Below, piece by piece: positions 1 to 5,185 of a stretch of DNA of 5,185 nucleotides. Under the pieces are notes generated by a model. That model saw only the letters and a program-made list of their open reading frames with translations, ran no database searches and was not told where the DNA came from. Position 1 is the first letter of the stretch, and each line of letters opens with the position of its first letter. The DNA comes from Acidobacteriota bacterium (GTDB taxonomy: Bacteria; Acidobacteriota; Holophagae; Holophagales; Holophagaceae): NCBI GenBank assembly GCA_021778785.1, contig JAJYBX010000179.1, positions 1 to 5,185 on the forward strand. Direction: 5' to 3'. A program made the position numbers and the translations under genes.

Positions 1-9
1 TTCCGATCT
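1..9. other. Probable sequencing-adapter remnant at the left edge
   Basis: The bases TTCCGATCT are identical to the 3' end of the standard Illumina adapter (…GCTCTTCCGATCT). They sit exactly at the window edge and replace what the tandem repeat predicts: the equivalent bases one unit and two units along are CGCCCTCGC (94-102) and CGCCTTCGC (187-195), and only 2 of 9 match. From base 10 onward the match to the repeat is close. This is best read as untrimmed adapter at a contig end, where assembly stopped inside the repeat. Confidence 0.8.
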
Positions 10-1315
10 GACGGGGGCGATCGGCGGGGCCTTCGCGGCGGGGACCTGCGGGGCGGTCCCCGGGCTTGAAGGTGCGGCGGGGACGCTCCTCGGCGCCCTC
101 GCGACGGGGGCGGTCGGCGGGGCCCTCGCGGCGGGGACGGGCGGGGCGGTCGTCGCGGTCGAAGGTGCGGCGGGGACGCTCCTCGGCGCCTTCGCGTCGG
201 GGCCGGTCGGCGGGACCTTCCCGGCGGGGCCGGGCGGGGCGCTCCGCCTCACCGGCGCCCTCGAAGCGGCGGGCGCGGGCCGAGCGGTCCAGCTTCCGCT
301 CGCGGGTGATCTTCGGCTTGAAGATCCCCTCCTCCCCTCGGAGTCCCTCCGAGGCGCGGGTGAGGCGGGACTGGGTGCGCAGGACCTTGAGGGCCGCCTC
401 CATGTCCGCGGGCAGGGGGGCCGAGACGGTGACCTGCTCGTCCGTGACGGGGTGCCGGAAGCCCAGCAGCTCGGCGTGGAGGGCCTGGCGGTCCAGCATG
501 GGGCTCTCGGTGCCGTAGACCTGGTCCCCCAGCAGAGGGAAGCCCCGGTCGGCGAACTGCACGCGGATCTGGTTGCGACGGCCAGTCTCCAGCTTCACCT
601 CCACCACGGTGTGGCCGGGCAGGCGCTCCACCACGCGGTAGTGGGTCACGGCCTCCTTGGCGCCGGGGGGCATGCGCTTGCCGCCCGCGCCCTTGCGCTC
701 CTTGGCCACGGACATCTTCAGGGACTTGGCGTGTTCGATGAGGTGGCCGGCCAGGGTGCCGCTGTTCTCCGGCAGCTCGCCCACCAGCACGGCGCGGTAG
801 ACCCGCTGCAGCTTGTGCAGCTCGAAGAGCTTCTTCAGGCCGTGGAGGGCCTCGGGGGTCTTGGCGAAGACCAGCACGCCGGAGGTGAAGCGATCCAGGC
901 GGTGGACGATGTAGAGGTTGAAGCGCTTGAAGCCGCGGCGGCGGTAGGACTCGGTGATGGCCTCGGCCAGGCTGGGCTCGCCGCCCTGCTCGGCGGGCAC
1001 CGTGAGGAGCCCCGCGGGCTTGTGGACGAAGAGGAGGTGGGTGTCCTCCCACAGGGTCTCGAAGGGGCCGGACTGGAGCTTCTTCGCGGGGGGCATCACC
1101 TCGTAGGTGCGGTCGGGATCGAAGGCCACCTTCACCGTGTCGCCGGCCTTGAGGCGCACGCCGTAGGACTCCGCGACCGTGCCGTTCACGGTGATGCAGC
1201 GGCCATCGATGAAGCCCTTGGCCTGCCGGTGGCTCACCACCAGGATCCGGTGGACCTCCGTGGCCAGGGCCGCGCCCTCGTGTTCCGCCTGCCATTCCCG
1301 TTCGATGCGCGCCAT
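1..1315 (-). CDS. RluA-family pseudouridine synthase with S4 domain and Arg-rich repeat tail (3' end missing)
   Basis: Predicted to isomerise specific uridines to pseudouridine in rRNA or tRNA in the cytoplasm; the target site cannot be assigned. The frame gives 438 residues with no stop before the left edge. Residues about 18-68 look like an S4 RNA-binding domain (RQAKGFIDGRCITVNG, RLKAGD). Residues about 88-300 are the catalytic domain: HKPAGLLTVP at 98-107, the signature IVHRLDRFTSGVLVFAKT at 136-153 with catalytic Asp141, TGRRNQIRVQ at 244-253 and LLGDQVYG at 261-268, then ALHAELLGFRHP at 278-289. The usual His of TGRxHQIR is Asn248. From about residue 335 the protein becomes a charged Arg/Pro/Glu/Gly tail built of 31-residue repeats, well beyond the usual family length of about 300-330. 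The ATG at 1315 is chosen because AAGGAGG (1321-1327) lies 5 nt upstream and the S4 domain starts soon after. The last residues (Q-I-G) are probably artefactual because bases 1-9 look like adapter. Family call is sure; specificity unknown. Confidence 0.95.
   Translation of the reverse strand, partial: MARIEREWQAEHEGAALATEVHRILVVSHRQAKGFIDGRCITVNGTVAESYGVRLKAGDTVKVAFDPDRTYEVMPPAKKLQSGPFETLWEDTHLLFVHKPAGLLTVPAEQGGEPSLAEAITESYRRRGFKRFNLYIVHRLDRFTSGVLVFAKTPEALHGLKKLFELHKLQRVYRAVLVGELPENSGTLAGHLIEHAKSLKMSVAKERKGAGGKRMPPGAKEAVTHYRVVERLPGHTVVEVKLETGRRNQIRVQFADRGFPLLGDQVYGTESPMLDRQALHAELLGFRHPVTDEQVTVSAPLPADMEAALKVLRTQSRLTRASEGLRGEEGIFKPKITRERKLDRSARARRFEGAGEAERPARPRREGPADRPRREGAEERPRRTFDRDDRPARPRREGPADRPRREGAEERPRRTFKPGDRPAGPRREGPADRPRQIG
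10..241 (-). repeat. 93-bp in-frame tandem repeat coding a 31-residue Arg/Pro-rich unit, about 2.5 copies
   Basis: Two full units (241-149 and 148-56) and part of a third (55-10) lie head to tail in the synthase gene. Each unit codes a peptide beginning RPARPRREGPADRPRREG and ending ERPRRTF plus four variable residues (DRDD in the first, KPGD in the second). Units differ by scattered single bases, so this is a real but slightly diverged array and not a duplicated read. The period is a multiple of three, so copy-number change keeps the frame. The tail is strongly basic with regularly spaced acidic residues and is likely disordered; RNA or ribosome binding is an inference from composition. The array leaves the window on the left, so true copy number is unknown. 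Confidence 0.93.
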
Positions 1316-1320
1316 GGGGG

Positions 1321-1327
1321 CCTCCTT
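1321..1327 (-). promoter_or_regulatory. Ribosome-binding site of the pseudouridine synthase gene
   Basis: On the minus strand AAGGAGG is followed by five C residues and then ATG at 1315. It is a near-perfect Shine-Dalgarno sequence and fixes the start. I see no convincing -35/-10 pair in the roughly 65 nt between it and the upstream terminator, although a promoter is expected there. Confidence 0.85.
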
Positions 1328-1393
1328 CGCCCTGCGTCCTTCAAACGCCGGGCAGCCTTCCAGCAGACCATGGAAGCCGTGCGGCGCCTAACG

Positions 1394-1424
1394 AAAAAAG
1401 GGAGCGGCCGGGGCCGCTCCCTTT
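1394..1424 (-). terminator. Rho-independent terminator after the M16 peptidase gene
   Basis: Bases 1397-1409 and 1412-1424 are perfect inverted complements (AAAGGGAGCGGCC against GGCCGCTCCCTTT), giving a stem of about 12 bp with a tetraloop. Read on the minus strand the 3' arm runs into six T residues (1399-1394). It begins 20 nt past the peptidase stop. The T tract lies on only one side, so it acts on minus-strand transcription. It separates the peptidase transcript from the downstream synthase gene. Confidence 0.92.
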
Positions 1425-1429
1425 CCGGC

Positions 1430-1444
1430 GCCCGGGATCCGGGC
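1430..1444. repeat. Short perfect inverted repeat between peptidase stop and terminator
   Basis: GCCCGG (1430-1435) and CCGGGC (1439-1444) flank a 3-nt loop; the right arm touches the first base of the peptidase stop triplet. It would form a small GC hairpin just upstream of the main terminator stem and might help stabilise the 3' end of the mRNA. No T tract follows, so it is not a terminator by itself. Confidence 0.55.
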
Positions 1445-4263
1445 TACTTCTTGTCGGCCTTGGCGAAGTCGCCGGCCACGAAGACGGAGATCTTCGAGGG
1501 GTCGAAGTGCTTGTGGAGGGCGGCCAGGATCTGGTCGTTGGTGAGGGCCTGGACCTTGCGCTCCAGGTCAGCCTGCCAGGCCATGGTGCGGCCCAGGTAG
1601 AGGTTCGAGGCGAGGCGGCCGGCCAGCTCCCGGTCCTGGGCGCGGCTGGAGGCCTGGCCCTGGAGCCACGCGGCCTTGGCGTCCTTGATCTCCTGCTCCG
1701 TGAAGCCCTTGTCCAGGGCCCGGGCGATCTCCTCGTTGAAGGCGACCTGGAGCTTGGCCAGGTTGGCGGGGTTGTAGATGGCGAAGGCGTTCCAGGTGGC
1801 CTTCGCGTCCTGGGACTGGGCGCCGAACTGGGAGCCCACGCCGTAGGAGAGGCCGTCCTTCTGGCGGATGCGGTCCGCCAGCCGGCTGCGGAGGGCGCCG
1901 CCGCCCAGCATGTAGTTGCCGAGGAGCAGGGCCGGGTAGTCGGGATCGGTGTCCGCCAGGGGCATGGTGAGGCCGGAGACGTAGAAGGCATTGGCCTTGT
2001 CGGGGGTCTCCAGCTTCTCCTCCACGGGCTTCACGGGGACGTAGGCGCTGGGAATGCGGGCGAAGGCCACGGGGGCCTTCCAGGCGCCGAAGAGCTCGGT
2101 GACCAGCTGCTTCGTGGCCGCGGGATCCACATCGCCCACGATGGCCAGGTCGCCCGCGCCGGCGCCGTAGAAGGCGTCGTGGAAGGCCTTGAGATCCGCC
2201 ACCTTGGCGGCCTTCAGCTCGGCCAGGGAGTCATCCACGTTGTCCACGTGCCGGGGGTGGCCCTTGGGGTACTGGGCCTCGAAGTGCTGCCGGAGGGCCA
2301 TGGTGGCCTGGAACTGGGGCTCAGCCTTCTGGTACTCCAGGCCCGTGACCTGCTCCTTCACCAGCGTCTCCAGCTCGGAGGCGGGGAAGGCCGGGTGCTG
2401 CAGCACCTCGGCCACCAGCTGCATGACCTCGGGGAAGTGCTTCCGCTCGGTGGTGATCATCACCCGGGCGTTCTCGGCGTCGCCCATGACCATCACCTGG
2501 GCCTTCAGCCGGTCGAAGGCATCCTTCAGCTCCTGCCGGGTGTGCTTGGTGGTGCCCCGCATGAGCATGGCGCCCGTCAGCTCGGGCGCGGCGCCCTTGC
2601 CCATGAGGGCCTGCTCGCTGCCGAGGTGCAGGGTGAGGGTGGCGCTCACGGACTCGCCCCGGGTCTTCTTGGCCAGGATGGCGGTCTTCAGGCCGGAGGC
2701 GGTGGTGAAGGTCTGGGTGCGGGCGTCGATGTTCGCGGGCGTGGCGTCGAAGGCCTCGCCCTGGGCCACGACGGCCTGGCCCTGGTAGCCCTTGAGCATG
2801 GCCTCCACGTCCTTCACGGCCGGGATCGCCGTGCGGTCGGGCTTGGCCGTGGGGATGAACTCGCCCACGGTGCGGTTGCTCTCCTTGAGGTAGTTGGCCG
2901 CCACGGCGTCCACCTGGGCGGGGGTCACGGCCTTGATGCGGTCGCGATCCAGGAAGAAGAGGCGCCAGTCGCCCTGGGCGATGTACTCGCTGAGGGTGAT
3001 GCCCAGCCGGTCGCTCTGGTTCATCACCAGGTCGAAGTTCTTCAGGAGGGAGGCCTTGGCGCGGTCCACCTCCTGCGCGGTGAAGGGCTCCGTCTTGGTG
3101 TCCTCCAGCACCTTCAGCATCGTCCCGCGGGCGTCCGCCAGGTTGGCGTCCTTGGGCACGGCGGCGCCGAAGAGGAGGAAGCCGGGCTCCTTGGTCTCCC
3201 CGTAGTAGGGGAACACCATGGCGGCCTTCTTGGCCTCCACCAGGGCCTTGTAGAGGCGGCCCGAGGGCGCGTCAGTCATGATGTGGCTGAGCACGTTGAG
3301 GGCGGCGCCGTCCGGGTCGGAGCCGGCGGAGACCTTGTAGGCCGCCAGCACGGCCTGGATGTCGCCCACGCGGCGGACGGTGACGGAGCGCTCGCCGTCC
3401 TGAACGGGATCCAGGGTGTACGTGGTCTGGATGGTGCGGGTGGGGCGGGGGATGGCGCCGAACCGGGCGTTGATCTCGGCCAGGGTCTTCGCGGGCTCGA
3501 ACTTGCCGGCCACCAGCAGCACGGCGTTATCGGGCTGGTAGTAGGTGTGGTAGAAGGCCTGCAGGCGCTCGATGTTCACATGCTCGATGTCCGAGCGGGC
3601 GCCGATGGTGGACTTGCCGTAGTTCTGCCAGTCGAAGGCCTTGGCCAGGGTCCGCTCCAGGGTCACGTTGATGGGGTTGTTCTCCCCCATCTCGAACTCG
3701 TTGCGCACCACGGTCATCTCGCCCTTCTGGGTCTTGGGGTTCCAGAGGTCGTTGCCGTCGATGTTGGCGTGGACCATGCGGTCCGATTCCAGGTCCAGGA
3801 TCTTGTCCAGGTTGGCGTCGCCCGCCGGGAAGGTGACGAAGTAGTTGGTGCGGTCGTACGAGGTGGACCCGTTGAAGCGGGCGCCCACGCTGTTCAGCAC
3901 CTCCACCGGGTTGGGGTGCCCGTCCTTCCCGCTGAACTTGCGGGAGGGCTTGAACATCAGGTGCTCGAGGAGATGGGCCATGCCCGTCTCGCCGTAGTTC
4001 TCGTTCCGGGAACCCACCAGGTAGGTGACGTTCACGGTGGTGGTGGGCTTGCTGGCGTCGGGGAACAGGAGGACCTTCAGGCCGTTGGCCAGGTCGTACT
4101 CCGTGATGCCCTCCACCGAGGTCACCTTCACGGGGGCGGGCAGGGCCTTGGCGGCGGGGGCCGCGTGGGCGGTCCGGGGCGCGTGCTTCGGCGCCTCCCC
4201 GGCCACCAGGGCCAAGGCCAGCAGGCCGCTCAGCGGCAAGATGTATCGACGGGAGAGGGGCAT
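1444..4263 (-). CDS. Exported M16-family zinc metallopeptidase, full-length two-module (pitrilysin-like)
   Basis: A 939-residue predicted periplasmic zinc protease of the M16 (insulinase/pitrilysin) family, which degrades peptides and small proteins inside a clam-shell of two homologous halves. The N-terminus is a signal peptide: basic MPLSRRYI, hydrophobic core to about residue 21, then an Ala/Pro-rich stretch to about 45. No lipobox Cys is seen. The first M16 module (about 52-470) has the inverted zinc motif HLLEH at 97-101 (His97, His101 ligands, Glu100 catalytic) and the distal Glu ligand, most likely Glu189 in VVRNEFE. The second module (about 515-939) has lost the motif (ELTGA at the equivalent place, 561-565) but keeps the substrate-binding Arg800 and Tyr807 (R-x6-Y, in RQKDGLSYG), as expected for an active two-module enzyme. 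ATG at 4263 follows GGAGG (4268-4272) by 4 nt. A terminator follows, and 91 nt separate it from the upstream TMEM175 gene. Natural substrate unknown. Family assignment is firm; periplasmic location is predicted. Confidence 0.96.
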   Translation of the reverse strand: MPLSRRYILPLSGLLALALVAGEAPKHAPRTAHAAPAAKALPAPVKVTSVEGITEYDLANGLKVLLFPDASKPTTTVNVTYLVGSRNENYGETGMAHLLEHLMFKPSRKFSGKDGHPNPVEVLNSVGARFNGSTSYDRTNYFVTFPAGDANLDKILDLESDRMVHANIDGNDLWNPKTQKGEMTVVRNEFEMGENNPINVTLERTLAKAFDWQNYGKSTIGARSDIEHVNIERLQAFYHTYYQPDNAVLLVAGKFEPAKTLAEINARFGAIPRPTRTIQTTYTLDPVQDGERSVTVRRVGDIQAVLAAYKVSAGSDPDGAALNVLSHIMTDAPSGRLYKALVEAKKAAMVFPYYGETKEPGFLLFGAAVPKDANLADARGTMLKVLEDTKTEPFTAQEVDRAKASLLKNFDLVMNQSDRLGITLSEYIAQGDWRLFFLDRDRIKAVTPAQVDAVAANYLKESNRTVGEFIPTAKPDRTAIPAVKDVEAMLKGYQGQAVVAQGEAFDATPANIDARTQTFTTASGLKTAILAKKTRGESVSATLTLHLGSEQALMGKGAAPELTGAMLMRGTTKHTRQELKDAFDRLKAQVMVMGDAENARVMITTERKHFPEVMQLVAEVLQHPAFPASELETLVKEQVTGLEYQKAEPQFQATMALRQHFEAQYPKGHPRHVDNVDDSLAELKAAKVADLKAFHDAFYGAGAGDLAIVGDVDPAATKQLVTELFGAWKAPVAFARIPSAYVPVKPVEEKLETPDKANAFYVSGLTMPLADTDPDYPALLLGNYMLGGGALRSRLADRIRQKDGLSYGVGSQFGAQSQDAKATWNAFAIYNPANLAKLQVAFNEEIARALDKGFTEQEIKDAKAAWLQGQASSRAQDRELAGRLASNLYLGRTMAWQADLERKVQALTNDQILAALHKHFDPSKISVFVAGDFAKADKK

Positions 4264-4267
4264 GCGG

Positions 4268-4276
4268 CCTCCGGAT
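4268..4276 (-). promoter_or_regulatory. Ribosome-binding site of the M16 gene (ATCCGGAGG)
   Basis: GGAGG lies 4 nt before the ATG at 4263, a slightly short spacing. The same nine bases, ATCCGGAGG, precede the TMEM175 gene. The site supports the chosen start, which also gives a complete signal peptide. Confidence 0.75.
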
Positions 4277-4284
4277 TGTGAAAG

Positions 4285-4308
4285 ATCCCTGATGGGAGCC
4301 CTCAGGAT
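4285..4308 (-). promoter_or_regulatory. Stem-loop in the leader of the M16 gene
   Basis: ATCC(C)TGA at 4285-4292 pairs with TCAGGAT at 4302-4308 with one bulged base, making a 7-bp stem that lies 21 nt before the start codon. A GGG/CCC pair lies in the loop. It may be an mRNA stem-loop or a protein-binding inverted repeat; function is not shown. A related CCTGA/TCAGG hairpin sits in the same place before the TMEM175 gene. Confidence 0.45.
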
Positions 4309-4313
4309 AAGGG

Positions 4314-4341
4314 AAAAACCGGTGCAGGTTTAGGGACCTGC
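4314..4341 (-). terminator. Weak terminator-like hairpin after the TMEM175 gene
   Basis: GCAGGT (4324-4329) and ACCTGC (4336-4341) form a perfect 6-bp stem with a 6-nt loop. On the minus strand five bases (ACCGG) separate the stem from a run of five T (4318-4314). The stem is short and the gap is longer than usual, so it may terminate poorly, or simply be a leader structure of the peptidase transcript. Confidence 0.33.
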
Positions 4342-4342
4342 G

Positions 4343-4360
4343 TGTTAAGAATTGTTAAGA
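4343..4360 (-). repeat. Perfect 8-bp direct repeat, period 10, possible regulator box upstream of the M16 gene
   Basis: TGTTAAGA occurs at 4343-4350 and 4353-4360 on the plus strand, that is TCTTAACA twice, 2 nt apart, on the minus strand. It is a conspicuous AT-rich island in a GC-rich window and overlaps the TAA stop of the TMEM175 gene. Two direct half-sites about one helical turn apart is the layout bound by OmpR/PhoB-family response regulators, and CTTAAC-like half-sites are known from Pho boxes. It lies about 80 bp before the peptidase start, a reasonable place for an activator site. Regulator and function are inference. Confidence 0.5.
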
Positions 4361-4948
4361 CGCGGCCCGGGCCTGGGCGGCCAGGGTCCGCTCGATCCGG
4401 CGGTCCGGCACCAGCCACATCAGGGCCACCAGGACGTAGAGGCCCCCGGCGATCCAGGGGCTGAGGAAGGCCGAGGGGATGGCCACGGCGTAGAGAAGGG
4501 GGGAGGCCTTCCCCTTCAGGTCCCGGCCCACGGCTGCGGCCAGCACGGAGCCCGGGCCCTGCCGGGCGATGATGATCCGCTGGAGCAGCCAGTAGGCCAG
4601 GGCCGCCATGAGCAGCACCACGCCGTACAGGGCCGTGGGGACCGGGGCGAAGCGGTTCTCGCCCATCCAGCCGGTCACGAAGGGCACCAGGGACAGCCAG
4701 AAGAGCAGGTGGAGGTTGGCCCACAGCATGCCGCCCCCCACCTTCTGCACCACGTGCAGCATGTGGTGGTGGTTGTTCCAGTAGATGGCCAGGTACACGA
4801 AGCTCAGCACGTAGCTCAGGCCCACCGGCAGCAGGGGGCGCAGGGCCGCCCAGTCCGTGCCCCGGGGGGCGTGGAGCTCCAGGACCATGATCGTGATGAG
4901 GATGGCGATCACCCCGTCGCTGAAGGCCTCGAGCCGCGTCTTCCCCAT
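4355..4948 (-). CDS. TMEM175-family (DUF1211) six-helix integral membrane protein, putative potassium channel
   Basis: A 197-residue inner-membrane protein. The family signature RxxxFSD is present as RLEAFSDG at residues 5-12, at the start of helix 1, followed by the Ile/Leu-rich pore-lining stretch VIAILITIMVLEL (13-25). Further hydrophobic segments lie at about 38-58, 72-93, 103-124, 149-163 and 164-180, so six helices, the usual layout and length for bacterial members. A His-rich turn, WNNHHHMLH (57-65), follows helix 2, as is common in this family. Characterised bacterial TMEM175 proteins are tetrameric K+-permeable channels lacking the classical TVGYG filter; ion selectivity here is inferred. 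Start: ATG at 4948 is preferred over an in-frame TTG at 5002, because a GGAGG lies just upstream, the family begins at the RxxxFSD segment, and nothing resembling an RBS precedes the TTG. It stands 77 nt after the glycosylase-like gene and 91 nt before the peptidase gene. Confidence 0.93.
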   Translation of the reverse strand: MGKTRLEAFSDGVIAILITIMVLELHAPRGTDWAALRPLLPVGLSYVLSFVYLAIYWNNHHHMLHVVQKVGGGMLWANLHLLFWLSLVPFVTGWMGENRFAPVPTALYGVVLLMAALAYWLLQRIIIARQGPGSVLAAAVGRDLKGKASPLLYAVAIPSAFLSPWIAGGLYVLVALMWLVPDRRIERTLAAQARAAS

Positions 4949-4953
4949 GGATT

Positions 4954-4967
4954 CCCCCCCTCCGGAT
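4954..4967 (-). promoter_or_regulatory. Ribosome-binding site of the TMEM175 gene containing a G7 run
   Basis: On the minus strand ATCCGGAGGGGGGG leads, after AATCC, to the ATG at 4948. The GGAGG core is 10 nt from the start, but a run of seven G (4960-4954) extends it, giving several overlapping pairing registers. It decides the start at 4948 over the upstream TTG at 5002. Length change in the G run would alter spacing. Confidence 0.7.
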
Positions 4968-4969
4968 GG

Positions 4970-4985
4970 CCTGAATGGGATCAGG
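4970..4985 (-). promoter_or_regulatory. Stem-loop in the leader of the TMEM175 gene
   Basis: CCTGA (4970-4974) and TCAGG (4981-4985) are perfect inverted complements around a 6-nt loop, 21 nt before the start codon. No T tract follows on either strand close by, so it is a poor terminator for the upstream gene. It resembles the hairpin before the M16 gene in arm sequence and placement. Function unknown. Confidence 0.4.
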
Positions 4986-5025
4986 GTTCCACAAAGGGCC
5001 AAGTATCTGGAATGGGAGCGGAGCC

Positions 5026-5185
5026 TCAGGCCCCCCCCAGCAGCTCCCGCAGCCGCGCCTCCCAGGCGGCGCGGAGGTCGTCCAGGCGCAGGCCCTTGCC
5101 CTTGTTGGGCGCGGCCTGGAGAAGGCCCTGGGCGCTGGGGTGGGGCAGGGGATGCAGGTCGAAGGGCGGGACGCCCTCCGCCAGG
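5026..5185 (-). CDS. C-terminal end of a probable uracil-DNA-glycosylase-superfamily protein (5' part off window)
   Basis: Only the last 52 residues are present, from the right edge to TGA at 5026-5028, so the call rests on one motif. The fragment begins LAEGVPPFDLHPLPHPS and continues with NKGKGLRLDDLRAAWEARL. The hydrophobic-x-HPS box followed by a short loop and a final amphipathic helix is how members of the uracil-DNA glycosylase superfamily end; in them the HPS His-Pro-Ser loop inserts into the DNA minor groove near the flipped base. The catalytic N-terminal motif is not in view, so activity and family number cannot be told. The frame is open over the whole visible part and shows the same G/C third-position bias as its neighbours. 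A run of eight G lies four codons before the stop. It could instead be another protein with a chance HPS box. Confidence 0.6.
   Translation of the reverse strand, partial: LAEGVPPFDLHPLPHPSAQGLLQAAPNKGKGLRLDDLRAAWEARLRELLGGA

Noticed and set aside
336..354. Perfect 8-bp hairpin CCTCGGAG/CTCCGAGG
   Set aside because: It lies inside the coding sequence, in the linker before the tail, with no T tract on either side. It is likely a by-product of GC-rich codons.
66..518. Plus-strand frame with RRGRSxxPSRRGR repeats
   Set aside because: It is the antisense reading of the repeat tail of the synthase. The repetitiveness comes from the DNA repeat, and no domain is seen.
249..1295. A 348-codon minus-strand frame overlapping the synthase
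   Set aside because: It is a shifted frame of the true gene; its product is low-complexity Pro/Gly/Arg/His sequence while the frame from 1315 shows the full RluA motif set.
452..1600. A 382-codon open frame on the plus strand over the pseudouridine synthase
   Set aside because: It is in codon register with the synthase, the same antisense effect of high GC. It also crosses the terminator and the end of the peptidase gene.
1341..1991. A minus-strand open frame at the 3' end of the M16 gene
   Set aside because: It is a Ser/Pro/Arg/Thr-rich out-of-frame reading of the peptidase and runs through the terminator.
1507..4281. A 924-codon open frame on the plus strand, antisense to the M16 gene
   Set aside because: It is in exact register with the peptidase codons, so it is open simply because that gene avoids TTA, CTA and TCA codons. 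The product is a Gly/Leu/Val/His-rich sequence with no recognisable domain.
4304..4332. Possible sigma70 -10 (TATCCT on the minus strand) for the peptidase gene
   Set aside because: Only 4 of 6 bases fit, and there is no -35-like hexamer at 16-18 nt, so I do not call a promoter.
4302..4994. A 230-codon minus-strand frame over the TMEM175 gene
   Set aside because: It is a Pro/Gly/Arg-rich shifted frame; the frame from 4948 carries RxxxFSD and six hydrophobic helices.

Overview
This is a very GC-rich bacterial window in which all four recognisable genes lie on the minus strand, so transcription runs from the right edge to the left. In gene order they are: the last 52 residues of a probable uracil-DNA-glycosylase-superfamily protein (right edge, to 5026), a complete TMEM175-type six-helix membrane protein (4948 to 4355), a complete 939-residue exported M16 zinc metallopeptidase (4263 to 1444), and an S4-domain RluA-family pseudouridine synthase (from 1315 and still open at the left edge). 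Strong G/C third-position bias and the gene mix fit a high-GC Gram-negative; Acidobacteriota (Holophagae-like) is a low-confidence guess from general impression, with Myxococcota or Gemmatimonadota not excluded.

Region by region: 1-1315 is the pseudouridine synthase, whose 3' part is a 93-bp in-frame tandem repeat coding an Arg/Pro/Glu-rich tail. The first nine bases, TTCCGATCT, equal the 3' end of the common Illumina adapter and break the repeat sharply, so the left edge is probably an assembly end and not genome sequence. 1316-1443 holds the synthase ribosome-binding site and a strong intrinsic terminator for the peptidase gene. 1444-4263 is the peptidase. 4264-4354 is a 91-nt gap with a stem-loop leader, a weak terminator-like hairpin and a perfect 8-bp direct repeat of period 10 that resembles a two-half-site response-regulator box. 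4355-4948 is the channel-like protein. 4949-5025 is a 77-nt gap with a second stem-loop leader. 5026-5185 is the partial glycosylase-like gene.

The four products (DNA repair, ion permeation, periplasmic proteolysis, rRNA/tRNA modification) do not form an obvious pathway. The intergenic gaps (77 and 91 nt) and the terminator after the peptidase suggest mostly separate transcription units that share orientation. I see no mobile element, CRISPR array, RNA gene, or convincing new multi-gene system. The most interesting points are the repeat-coded tail with the probable adapter remnant, the period-10 direct repeat, and the similar leaders of the TMEM175 and M16 genes.
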